This document shows, in pieces, positions 11,336 to 21,731 of a DNA stretch of 64,000 nt. The notes beneath the pieces were generated by a model. That model searched no databases. It worked only from the letters and a program-made list of their open reading frames with translations, and was not told the origin of the DNA. The number at the start of each line of letters is the position of its first letter. Position 1 is the stretch's first letter. The position numbers were made by a program, and so were the translations under genes. The DNA is from Sophora flavescens (taxonomy: Eukaryota; Streptophyta; Magnoliopsida; Fabales; Fabaceae): assembly GCA_030762895.1 (NCBI GenBank), contig CM061070.1, forward strand, positions 30,469,652-30,533,651. The letters run 5' to 3'.

Positions 11336-11598
11336 TTTTTAATTATGTCCTTTAAGGATGTTAGATCAAGTTGGAAAGGTTAAGGACAATGAATAGGATA
11401 TAGTGATGGATAAGTTCGAGGATAAATAGAATGATATAAGAATGAATTCTGTTATGAAGTTACCGCTGTCACCAAAGGGAAAAACAACGATGAGAAATAT
11501 ATTGTTGGAGCTTTAGATTAAGATAAGATTACAAGATGATGTCTAGTGTTGAGTTAAGAAATCCCGAGGACGGAATTTTTTTCTAAGAGGGGTAGTAA
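11336..11598 (+). other. Internal remnant and PPT of element I
   Basis: About 260 bp of A+T-rich sequence has no recognised coding content. It ends with the remnant CCCGAGGACGGAATT, typical of the 3' end of chromoviruses, and the PPT AAGAGGGGTAGTAA (11585-11598) next to the 3' LTR. Confidence 0.75.
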
Positions 11599-14500
11599 TG
11601 TAACACCCTGTATTTCACAGTTTTAAATAACAGTAATACATATAAATATGTTTATAAATTTATTTGAGTTTTAGAAAATTATTTTAAATACACGGAGTTT
11701 ACTACTCAATCCTACTTGAATGTAGGAAGCTACGATTAAAATTTAGGTCGGAAAGTCAGGCGAAACCCGGCCCACGAATTCCATTGACAGTATAATTATA
11801 CTGCTCAAAAGACCTAATTTTAATTCGTGAACGAGATGAAAAATGTTTTTATCGTATTTGATACGATACTGGAAGTTTTGAAAATTTTGGTAAAAAATTA
11901 AAATATTATATTTGTTGCGGGCGTATACGTCGAGATTATCTCTAGGAAAACCCTGCGCCAGATGAAACCCGAAGTCGGCAACGTAGCTGAGATAATGGAT
12001 TTGACCGACTTGACGACCATTTATGACGAGCTTATCCGAGTTATAATGGCCATAATGGCTCATTTATGACAAAGTGAATTTTTGCTATGAAATGACCATT
12101 TTACCCTTGTCTTTTTATGACAATTACAAGCCATGCCATTGGAAAATTTGACCAAATCCAACCCAAAACTCACGGTTCCTTCCTCCATTCCAATCACTTG
12201 GACATCACCTTTTCCTAAGCCATAAATGACAATTATGTTAAGTGGATTAGTTATAAGGCAAAGTCATTCTCTCATCAATCATCCGAAACGTCCACGAAAT
12301 TCTGACCAGTTTATGCTCTGAATCTCGGAAAACTTTCAACATGAAAGTTGTTCATCTTTCTCTCTTCTTTCCAACGACATAAATATCATCCAAAACGGAC
12401 AAGTATGTTGAGAGATATACCCAAATTACTAAAACTGTTCTAAACCCTCATCATGTTCATCTTCTTCACCAATGTTCTCAAATCTTCTTCAAGTTTCTTG
12501 ATTCTTCTTAACCTATCTTTGACTCACAAAATCAGCCAACTTTGGTCAAGATAAGCTTGCATTAAATGTGGCAAAATCATCATCATGGCACTTTATTGAC
12601 AATTTGCAAACTAGTCCTTCAACTTTTGGAATCTTTGCAAATTGGTCCTTAGAATTTAATTGCATTTGAATCCTTTAGAAAGACAACTAATCATCATCTA
12701 GATCCTTCCTAATATGGCGCCACTACCTCTATAAATACCATACCCTCACTTTTCACTTAATTTCTTTTGCCATTTGTTTCTAAAACCCTAAAGTTCATAA
12801 GTCTCTTAGTGCTAAGTTTGTAAAACAAGTTCTTGGATTTCCTTTGTCATTGATCTTCAAGAGGTAAATTCAAATCTTCATTCTTAATCATGCCTATGTT
12901 CTTTAGCAAGTTTCTTGATTCAAGGCTTATATCATAGTTGTTCATCACTTTAAAGTTTCTAACCCTAGAACTTTGAAAAGTCATAATAAATTATAGAAAA
13001 ATCTAATGATGATGAAACTACTTTCTATCTTCTTGATATCATGCATATTATCTAAATCCAAGAGCATGATGTAATCAAAAATTTATTTCCTAAAAATCTA
13101 GCCTTGGCCGAATCTATCAGATTAGGGTTGGTAGAGTTTTGTTCATGTGTTGTCATGTATGATCATGTATTCTAGATGGCATGTATGACTACACACTCTA
13201 ATCCATGTTAGTCTCTTAAAATGAATATATTACTAAAAAATCTTTCTGTTGGCCGAAACCCTATGTGGGTTAGATTTGTTGAGTTTTGTTCAAAGTTTTC
13301 CTTAATGATCTTGTTAATCAAGCTATTAGTATGTATGCTTAATAAATCGAAGTTGGTTTATTAAACTAAGAACCCTAGCCCTATGAACCTATTGAGGCCG
13401 AATCCTTGTATAAAAGATATAGGAAGTTTTGAGTTTCAACTTTAGTTGTTTAGTCACTAATCCATGATTTAGGTTAATCAAGGATCATTAATCTATGACT
13501 TAATCATGTTTAGAAATTTTAAGGATTTTGAACCCTAAAAGTCAGCCCTTGGCCGAAACCCTAACCCTAAAGGTTAGAGGATTTTGTTTCAAGTTTTAGT
13601 CTTGTAATAAGTAATCTATGTTAGTTAAGACTCTATTAACTAGGATCCAAAAGATGGCATTAAGAAGATAACCCTAAACCTATTTTCTAAGTCTTGGCGG
13701 AACCTAGCCCTAAAGTGTCATAGATGGTGGTTAGTTGATTAATTATAGTTATGTTGTTGGTTGAAGGTGGTTGTGTTAACTCGTGGCAGAATAACGAGGA
13801 TCGTCGTGTACGTGATTCCGGTGCTAGCTCAGGTGGGGAAAAGAATCAACCTATCGTCGGAATCGATAAGTAGTAGATTATATGATAATTGTGTAGGGCG
13901 ACCTAAACCCTACTAGTAGTTGAGTAATCGACAAGACCAAAATCATATTGGAAACCTTTTCTGTAAAATCAATGGTGAATTGGGGATTGTAGGTTTATCG
14001 ACATTAGGATGATTTTATCTTATCTGAGGTTGATTGAATTTATTATTATTGTTTCATTGCTTATGTGATATTTTGTGGTATTTGAATTATTTTCTGATAT
14101 TGTGCTATGCATGATCTGCCTGGTTGTTAATATTGTGCTTAGCTGATTTTTAAGTAAGGATATGTGTTGTTCGGGAGATAATTGTTTGGGTGAGAGAATA
14201 AAGGTGATTTAGAGGTGCCTAGCCTAATTAAGTGGTTTTATCTAGCAGGAAAAAGGTGTTGAGACTTTGATGGAAGGTTGAGGCACTAGGTTGTTATTGA
14301 TGTAATTTAGGGAGATTCATTTATCGAGATATTGTTAGTCACAGCCGTGTGAGTGGAACACACGAGGGCAGGATATCCTATTTTGGGGATATCGGATATT
14401 GCGGGTGAGTGCCCTACGGATGTGGATGCCGAGGTAGACTACCGTAATACTCTTTAGTTCTTGACGAGTTCGTATATTATTGGCACTGGACCGTTATGGA

Positions 14501-15398
14501 AATATGTTTCTTGACGAGTTCGTATGTTCTTTGCACTGGACCGTTATGGAAGGATGTTCCTTGACGAGTTCGTATGTTCTTGGCACTGGACTGTTATGGA
14601 TTGATACTCCTTGACGAGTTCGAATGTTCTTGGCACTGGACCGTTATGGAAGGATGTTCCTTGACGAGTTCGTATGTTATTGGCAATGGACCATTTTAGA
14701 CTAATACGTGTTTAGTCTTTGATGCGTTCGAAAGTTATTGGTACTGGACTGTTCTGGACTACTGACTAATGTGACAGGAGTGAAAATGGCCACATCAGTA
14801 TAAAGATTTAGTTGCATGGGCCGAGGGTAGAGGATGATATAGTGAATTGAGGATGATTGTTGATTTTGAGTGATGTGTGTCTGTGACAATTACTGTATAA
14901 TTTACCATTACTCTTTTCCGCTTTTTGATGATAGAATTGTTTCTTATTCCCTATATCTGTCTGTGTGTTGTATTTTATTTCTGATGTGATCGTACGAGAA
15001 GACCCGGTGGAGGAACCAATTGCTGAGGAGTTAGATGGAACTCCGTATGAACCGGATGCTGGAGGTCGACCTGTGATCCCGGACGATTAGAGTATAGACA
15101 TGATGGCCAATGTGTCTAAGGAGTATTCATAATTCTGCTAAGTATGTCTGTAGTGAAGTTTATGCCTGTGAGGGATCCTACTGAAAGGATACCCTCAACA
15201 GTGTTTTGGTAATGTAGTAAATAAACATGTGTGTAAATATATATATTACAACTTAGGTGTGTTTTATATTTGTAGAAGTTATATGATTATTAATTAAGTT
15301 TTAAATTTTTACGTATTTTCAATAGTAAGCGCGTGATTAAGTAAATAAATATTAAGGTTTTAATGTAATAATACGATGGGGCACATCGGGGTGTCTCA
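11599..15398 (+). repeat. 3' LTR of element I
   Basis: The 3800-bp copy runs from TGTAACACCC to GTGTCTCA. The 50-bp minisatellite recurs at about 14460-14766. The minus-strand frame repeated identically at 9135-9323 and 14701-14889 is a by-product of LTR duplication. No supported gene is present. Confidence 0.9.
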
Positions 15399-15403
15399 GT
15401 TTT

Positions 15404-15841
15404 TATGACAAACCAACTAGCATTCTCTGACCGACGGATAGGCCCAAGAGAGAAAAAGAATATCCGGGTGATCAATATCCCTAGTGTGAGAGATCGACCG
15501 ACATGCATAGAAGTGTAACTCCTTAGAGGATTAATCCTAGTTGGATAATCGAGGTTGTTGTGAAAGTATGATTCGAGAGCTGTTTGCTATATGTGTTGGT
15601 TGATGTTTGATAATATGCTTTATTATGTTTCCCCATCCCTGTTTTAGGGTTTGTCGAGATTCTTATCTCCCTTCTTTCCCTTTATCTTCTGTGTATGTTT
15701 CGGTTCGTCATATGAGCAACAACCATACCGGGACGACGATCGGACCAGAGCATCGTCTGATGCATTATCTGCAGAGGATCCCTCCTAGGGTCCAGACCTT
15801 GGGAGATATTGAGATAATGTACCATGATGACTGTGGGTGGC
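15404..15841 (+). repeat. J LTR, second segment, with LTR-borne ORF
   Basis: LTR sequence of J resumes after the TSD. An open frame runs from 15607 (a likelier start is the ATG at 15712) to the K boundary and includes HRLMHYLQRIPPRVQTLGDI. On the far side of K a frame continues with DDRWNMRDQYVVRNG (19819-19896). It occupies the same place near the 3' end of the LTR as the acidic ORF of B. No homology to a known protein was recognised, and coding status is uncertain. Confidence 0.45.
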
Positions 15842-16915
15842 TGACAAGTCATTTTTGAGTCACATTTTAGTGTTGTATACTTGGCCTAATTAACTTCTAA
15901 GACAGAGATATACAATTTTAGATTTCACAAGAATTCTCAAATTCTGCCAAATTCAAGGCCAAACTAGGTCCCGAATTCTCTGACGCGGATTAGTTCGCAG
16001 ACAATGATGTTCCTTCACTTAAATGGGCATAACTTACTCATCTTAAGCCCAATTAAGGCATATGATACCTTGTTGGAAAGCTGATTCAGAGGGCCTTAAT
16101 CTGCGCTAGGGTTAGAGAAGGATTAGTGACTATAATTTGCAGTTTAGTGCCGTACAAGTGAGACACGAAATTAGACAACTTTTACAATCCTTGTTTTTGC
16201 AAGTTTTGGAATTCTCTTCTCCCCTCTTTAGTTTTCTGCACTTTGTTGGGTGTTAATTGTTAAAACTTCTCCAATGGTGATGACTATGGAAGGCTAAACC
16301 TTTTCTCAATCCTAGACATTAAAGTAATTTGGTTTGAATTCCGAGTCCCTTACTTTTAATTATTTTTCAATTGCTTCTTCTCCTCTTCTCTTCTTTCAAT
16401 TATGATTTGTGTTGTGAGTGTGATTACGCTTGATCTATGTCTGATTAGATGTAGATTCAGTTTTCATGATTGAATTGGAATTAGAAATTAGGATTGATAA
16501 ATCCAAAAATCTAATTGAGATTAGGGAACCAATTGGTAACCTAGGCTAATTGAATTTGTGTATAAATTAACATTGTTAGGGATTGCGATTGTGACTCCAA
16601 TTTTGTTGTTTAAACCCTACATGATTATATAATAGATTTTAAATTAACGGAGGAGGAGGGAAAATGAATTTATATCTTTTTGGAACAATGACGAATTCTA
16701 CCAAAGAACTTTACGTCTTGGATTGATGTTTTTAATAATTGAATTTCTTTTTAATTGCAATTTGTTTTCTCCCAACGAATTTTGAAAACCCCCTTTCTCT
16801 AACATTTTTTATTGGCTAATAATTTTAAAGATCCTCGTGAGACGACCAAGGTTGTTTTGCCTTGTACTACAGTTTTTAACTACTATTATTTTGACCCGTG
16901 TACTGTCTTAGATCA
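15842..16915 (+). repeat. 5' LTR of element K
   Basis: The LTR runs from TGACAAGTCATTTTTGAG to GATCA before the PBS. A 168-bp segment seen in the right LTR is absent between CTAATTAACTT and CTAAGACAGAG. No ORF is present. Confidence 0.8.
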
Positions 16916-16919
16916 AATT

Positions 16920-16937
16920 TGGCGCCGTTGACGGGGA
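16920..16937 (+). other. PBS of element K (tRNA-Asp type)
   Basis: TGGCGCCGTTGACGGGGA matches the 3' end of plant tRNA-Asp except for one base (A where D, F and H have C). Confidence 0.8.
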
Positions 16938-17238
16938 TATTTGATTTTAATTAGCCATATTAGGAATTCATATTTTTTTTGGACTAGTTTTCATCTTGAA
17001 GTAGTCACATATTTTTAAACAAAAAAATATTTTAAAAATATTTGATGTGGTTTTTGTTTTTATTTTTTTTTAGCTTATCAGGTTGTGTATAATTGTCTGT
17101 TTTGTGTTTTTGTTTTTTTTTTCTTTTTCTATTTTGCTGTTTGGAGATTATATGTGAGTGTGCTGAGCTTATATGTATATATCATATTGATGACATTGAA
17201 TATTGTGATTGTCATGGTTGTGAATCTTAGTACTTCCC

Positions 17239-18075
17239 ATGGATAATTATATGCAAAATTATATGCCTAATGTTGAATATGAATCATCATGCATATACTC
17301 AAATTGATTTTGCTCATTTTTCAAGAGGTTATATAGATCCAAGTGTGTCTGCGTCAATGGATAATTGTATGCCTCATAGCACTTTGAGAGATTTTGTCAC
17401 ATCTTATGAACCACCATACATACATTATGTAGAGAAAGATGTTGAGCCATCATGCATATATTATCCCGACTTTACTGGTGATTATGAGTTTAGTAGTGAT
17501 TTTGGCATGATTGGAGTTAAAGAGGTGCAACTTTCCTATTCTGACCAACATGGCGGAGAACATGGCAGCTTGAATGAGTTAGCTTCTTTGATGCATCAAT
17601 TGACAATAAGCCAGTAGCAATATCAGCCTGACCCCATATCTGTCCAACTTAGTCTGGAAGAATTGGTGCAACAAATGGCAGAGCACACTCTTGAATTCCA
17701 ACAAAGGACAAAAGCAATTATTTATAATTTTTCCACTCAAATTGGTCACATTGCCTCCATCTTGACTGCACTGCAATTACAACATCTCATTGAAGAGCAT
17801 TCAGATTCACAAATAGATATTCTTGACAATACTTCTTCTGATCATAATTTTGATAATGATGTCGAGATATTCAAGATTTTCCAGATTCTATTTTATGTAC
17901 TTCATGTGTTGATTTTAATGGCATTGTTTTATGTGCATCATGTGCTGAAATTTCATCCTTTTTAGGGTATGAAGAGCAAAAAGTACATATGGAACATGAG
18001 ACACATGAGGTTGAGGACCTTGTTCAGCCAAGAAATGTAGAAAATGGGGATCATGCGGACATGATTCCCACATAA
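17239..18075 (+). pseudogene. Gag-like gene of element K, broken
   Basis: The ATG at 17239 opens MDNYMQNYMPN, matching the MDSYMRNYMPN start of D's ORF, and stops after about 22 codons. A following frame (17270-17617) repeats a similar segment with EPSCIYYPDF. After a stop, the frame from 17663 gives a gag tail (FQQRTKAI...TQIGHIASIL) that resembles the FQQRTDASIHTLQTHIG repeat of E. A further frame (about 17877-18075) encodes LCTSC...LCASCAEIS, the four-cysteine motif shared with D, E and H. Several stops and frame changes make this a pseudogene. The retrotransposon gag core seen in D is not recognisable. Confidence 0.65.
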
Positions 18076-19511
18076 AGCATCCCCATAAAAGATGGTGATC
18101 ATGTCATGATGGATGATGCAGGACTACTAATGTTAGGGACAACCACTAAGGCTTTCATGGTTGATGAAGATTGGTTTAAACAATTTGGTGAGAGATTCTC
18201 AGAGCAAGCATTGGAGAAGAAACGCTTTAGCCACCATGAGACTTGTTGCACTACATTCTATAATGCTATTTCTCCCCCTTTCTATTTTATTTTTCAGGTC
18301 CTCTATGTGAATGAATTTGTTCTTGTTCTCGATTTTAACATGTTCTACATTGAGGACAATGTAGATTTCAAGTGTGGAGGAGATATACTATGTCATGATA
18401 TTTTTAAATTCTATGTCGAACATTGTTGGCATCTTTTTCTTTTGTTGTTTTTGTTATTTTTCTCTATTTTTAAAATAAAACTTAAAAAATTGTATAGTTT
18501 TTTTTGGTGTTTTAGCATCTTAGGATTTTTTTTTGTTTTCTTTGTTGTTTTTAAGGTCTAAAAAAATAAAAATAAAAATTATATTTGTGTTTGAGTCTTG
18601 TTGCATGCTTTTTAGTGAATTTTTAAGTTTGTATGAGTTGTCAGTGATTTGCATCATTCTTGGTTAAGAGGTTTCATGACTTGATATGGAGAAATTCTTG
18701 CATTTCTAGTATAATAAGTGGGCATTGAAAATTAATTTTTCAATCATTTGTGATAGAATTAGCCCTAGTGAGTTTTTGAGCCCTATACATGGATGGATTG
18801 CATTGTTCCATGCTTTTCCTTTCTTGTGTGATTACACTCATGATTGTTAATTACTCTAGAACTTGACTTGACTCTTTGAAGCCTCTTGTTCACATGCATG
18901 TATTGAGATGATTTAGGCCTCCTTTGTTTTTAAGCTACTAGCCAAATTAGCCTACCTTTCATAAAGTCCATAGCTTGCCCCTTTGTGCATGTCTAACCCA
19001 TCCTTTGTTATATAGCTAATCACAAGCTCATGAAGTAAAAAACCATAATTCCCCTAACCTTAGGGAGTAAAGGAGCTTTGGAATTGTTTTGGGAATGGGT
19101 TCTTAAATAAGTGTGGTGGTCTACCCAAAAGTTTTGTTGCTTATTTGATTGGTGTGGCATAGTGGCAAGTGAAAATAAAAAAATAAAGAAAGAAAGAAAA
19201 AAAAATATAGAAAAAAATAGAAAAAAAGATTGTACTGCAATGTAAAAGTGCAAAGTGGAAGTGCAAAGGAAGGAAAAGTTCAAAATTGGTGTTCATTGGC
19301 ATTGAATTGTGTTCCTTGGGGTAGATTTGCATGCTTATTTAGACTCATTCCCCATTGCTCCTCTAGTCTCTTTAGTTTATAGCTATCATCCCTTCTTGTA
19401 TCCACCCACACCTTAGCCCCATTACAACCTTGAAAAAGTCCTTTTGATCTTTATGGGCATGTGTTTTCAAGTGGTGGAAGTTAGAGGCAAAAGAATAAGT
19501 GTGGGGGAATA
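18076..19511 (+). other. 3' noncoding region of element K
   Basis: A perfect 7-bp stem TACATTG / CAATGTA with loop AGGA (18346-18363) precedes AAGTGTGGAGGAGATA (18370-18385). The true PPT, AAGTGTGGGGGAATA, lies at 19497-19511. Between them are an A-rich tract (about 19168-19240) and the conserved block CCCATTACAACC...GTCCTTTTGAT (19417-19449). The open frame at 18106-18561 runs straight through the hairpin and a T-rich stretch and is not accepted as a gene. Confidence 0.65.
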
Positions 19512-19818
19512 TGATAAGTCATTTTGAGTCACATTTTAGTGTTTAATACTTGGCCTAATTAATTTCTATATGTGTTTAATATTGGTGATTTGACTGAGTT
19601 TTGCATTATTGGGCTTAATTGCTAAACATTGTTAATTTTCGGATTTTTCACTCATCCCGACCTTGTTGTCTTGCGCAGAGTATAACTTGAGCTACAGATA
19701 TCAGATTTGGGAGATCTTGGTGTCCCTAGAAATCTAAGACAGAGATATACAATTTTAGATTTTACAAGAATTGTCAAATTCGGCCAAATTCAAGGCCAAA
19801 CCGGGTCCCGAATTCCCC
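19512..19818 (+). repeat. Truncated 3' LTR of element K
   Basis: TGATAAGTCATTTTGAG matches the start of the left LTR; similarity ends after GTCCCGAATTCCCC. The J sequence resumes with GATGACAGATGG. Confidence 0.75.
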
Positions 19819-20457
19819 GATGACAGATGGAACATGAGAGACCAATATGTGGTTCGCAATGGAGTCTACAGAGGCAGGAAGAGGAGGAGTACGTAAAAGA
19901 TGCACCGCTATCATCATCGTAGAGTCATGATGAGTAGCGACCAGTCAGTATGGGAGCCCAGGCTCAGGACTAGAGATGCCAGAGACTATCGTCGTAATTT
20001 TGTTGAGGGCGAGGGTTGTTCCAGATGCCCATATCGCCTATGATATGGTTCGACGATAGCGTCTGCTAGGGGAGTGCCTCTGTGAGCTTATCTTTATTTT
20101 TATTTTTGATGTATTTATGAGAGGCAGGCAGGTAGATGTTGTCTGTTTTAGGTTTCGTTGTCTTCTTTGTGACCATGTAATCAGTTTAGGGTTTTCTTAT
20201 TGTTACCAGTCTATATAGAGGTTAGGTTACGATCCCTATGTTGGGATCGACAGTACTTGGTGGATTCTGTGTACATACTATGTATATATGTCGTTTATGT
20301 TTTCTTCCGCCGTGTTTGTTTTAAATGTTTTAAGTTTTAACTTTATCGTATCCACAAGCTTATATTATCTTCGAATGTATACCCGCGCTAACGCTAATAA
20401 ATGGATTAAGCATTAGTTAAGTAGGATGGTTCTTTGTTGGGACATTGGGGTATCTCG
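19819..20457 (+). repeat. J LTR, third segment
   Basis: Non-coding LTR sequence ends GGGGTATCTCG, comparable to GGGGTGTCTCA in I. The first 78 bp continue an open frame to a TAA. Confidence 0.6.
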
Positions 20458-20463
20458 TTTTGG

Positions 20464-20475
20464 TGGTATCATAGC
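20464..20475 (+). other. PBS of element J (tRNA-iMet, one mismatch)
   Basis: TGGTATCATAGC differs at one base from the TGGTATCAGAGC of I, B and C. About 70 bp of J internal sequence follows before E interrupts at 20547. Confidence 0.7.
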
Positions 20476-20546
20476 AATTTGGTTCTAAACCAAACTATGG
20501 GAATAGGTCTGAATAGGAGTGAGAACTGTTGGGGTAGGATGAGTAT

Positions 20547-21731
20547 TGACACGCTGTCACACACGTGTCAAAAAGTGAGTGGTTTAAAAAAACTGTAGTT
20601 AGGGCGCGACAACTTGAGTATCGTCTCACAAGGACTCTTGGGTTGTTATTTGCAGAAAAATCAGTTTTTGGGGGGGTTAGGATTAAAGACTCAATTAAGA
20701 AAACAGACCAGACAAGTGTTTATAAAATAAGCTAACAACGATTAATCTACTGTTTTCAGTTTCCCACTATCATTGGTTCACATAATTCCATTCCCTAAGA
20801 AGATTCTAATCCCTTTTCGATTGTAGCAACAATTAACAAGCGTAATCGATACTACGAGATATATGTTCCTATTCCGAATTAAGCAAACGGATTAAGCTCT
20901 TGTGAATTAAGCAAACACGATCGAACACACGCGAATTAAGCAAACGTGATTAAGTATAGAAACATACAATCATCGAAACAAATCAATACCTATTCTATAC
21001 AATCCTGAATTAAGCAAACAGAACATACATAATAATATTGAAAGAGAATAGCAATAGATTGGGAATTATAGAACCTCAAGTGGCAATGGAAACCGATTAC
21101 AACAGATTAATCCTGGGAATTAGTTCTCCATGAAAAACGCGACACAACTTCATAAAATTTGCAAAACAGTGATTAGCAAAAAGGTCCCCCTAATCTGCCC
21201 TAAACAGCAACTTATAACTTCAGAATCTGCGCGCGTTCGCGAGGTGAGCAATTTCTCACGAAGCGAATATTAAAAATGGCGCCAGTTCAAAATTGGATTC
21301 TCGCGAGGCGAATAGTTACTCGCGAGGCGAGACAGAAAGGGTTGCATTCTCTGGCACAGTCAGCCTTCAGGCTCGCGAGGCGAGGTGGTGATTCGTGAGG
21401 CGAGATAGAAAGGATGACATTCTGCTGTTCAGGCTGGTCGTCAGGCTCGCGAGGCGAGTAGCCTCTCGCGGGGTGAATTCTTCCAGGATTGTAATTTCCA
21501 CTGTTTTCCTCATTCCCTAGACTCTAAGTTAACCTGAAAATATGAAATACCAGTGAATGCTTTATTCGACTCAAAATTAACTAAAATATCCTAAAATTAC
21601 CTAAGAGACTCAAAATGCTGCTTGAGGACAATTAAATCTAAATTTGGGTGAAAAGCGAGATTGAACTCGAATAATTGGAACAAAATCCATGGTCTTACTA
21701 GTTATAAAACTAGATAACCAGAGGCTTATCA
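20547..21731 (-). repeat. 3' LTR of element E
   Basis: Read on the minus strand, the 1185-bp LTR begins TGATAAGCCTCTGG and ends GTGTCA. A cluster of CTCGCGAGGCGAG palindromes (21232-21475) lies upstream of a weak TATA-like TTATAAG (21212-21218). Four copies of GTTTGCTTAATTC (minus strand) sit downstream, starting at 20876, 20904, 20933 and 21007 on the plus strand. All features recur in D. Confidence 0.85.

Larger units (their letters stand above)
6047..15398 (+). mobile_element. Element I: pol-less Tekay-like chromovirus (TR-GAG type)
   Basis: The LTRs are 6047-9832 and 11599-15398, flanked by GTTTT duplications (6042-6046, 15399-15403). The 1.77-kb internal region has an iMet PBS, a gag gene with two zinc knuckles and a PPT, but no protease, RT, RNase H, integrase or chromodomain. 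The gag frame ends where protease should start, so pol was lost by an internal deletion. The two LTRs differ at roughly 20 sites in their first 0.8 kb by eye, so this is an older insertion than D or H. Confidence 0.9.
15842..19818 (+). mobile_element. Element K: decayed non-autonomous Athila-related element
   Basis: The left LTR (15842-16915) is followed by a tRNA-Asp-type PBS, a broken gag-like frame, a 3' noncoding region with hairpin and purine tracts, and a partial right LTR (19512-19818). No pol is present. The right LTR is cut off after about 307 bp and no TSD is seen. The left LTR lacks about 168 bp present in the right one (19566-19733). Many frame breaks mark K as old. Confidence 0.8.
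4565..20546 (+). mobile_element. Element J: chromovirus-type LTR element split by I and K
   Basis: J begins TGTAACACCCC, the usual start of Tekay/Del-type LTRs, and its LTR ends near 20457 just before a PBS for tRNA-iMet. Three LTR segments remain: 4565-6046, 15404-15841 and 19819-20457. I inserted at a GTTTT site and K at about 15841. Only 71 bp of internal region (20476-20546) is visible before E interrupts, so J's coding region would lie beyond the window. The continuity across I is shown by the TSD; the continuity across K is inferred from context because K's right end is truncated. Confidence 0.65.

Noticed and set aside
18106..18561. 151-codon frame in K
   Set aside because: It runs through the conserved hairpin and purine tract and ends in a T-rich, Phe/Leu-coding stretch; best explained as noncoding DNA.
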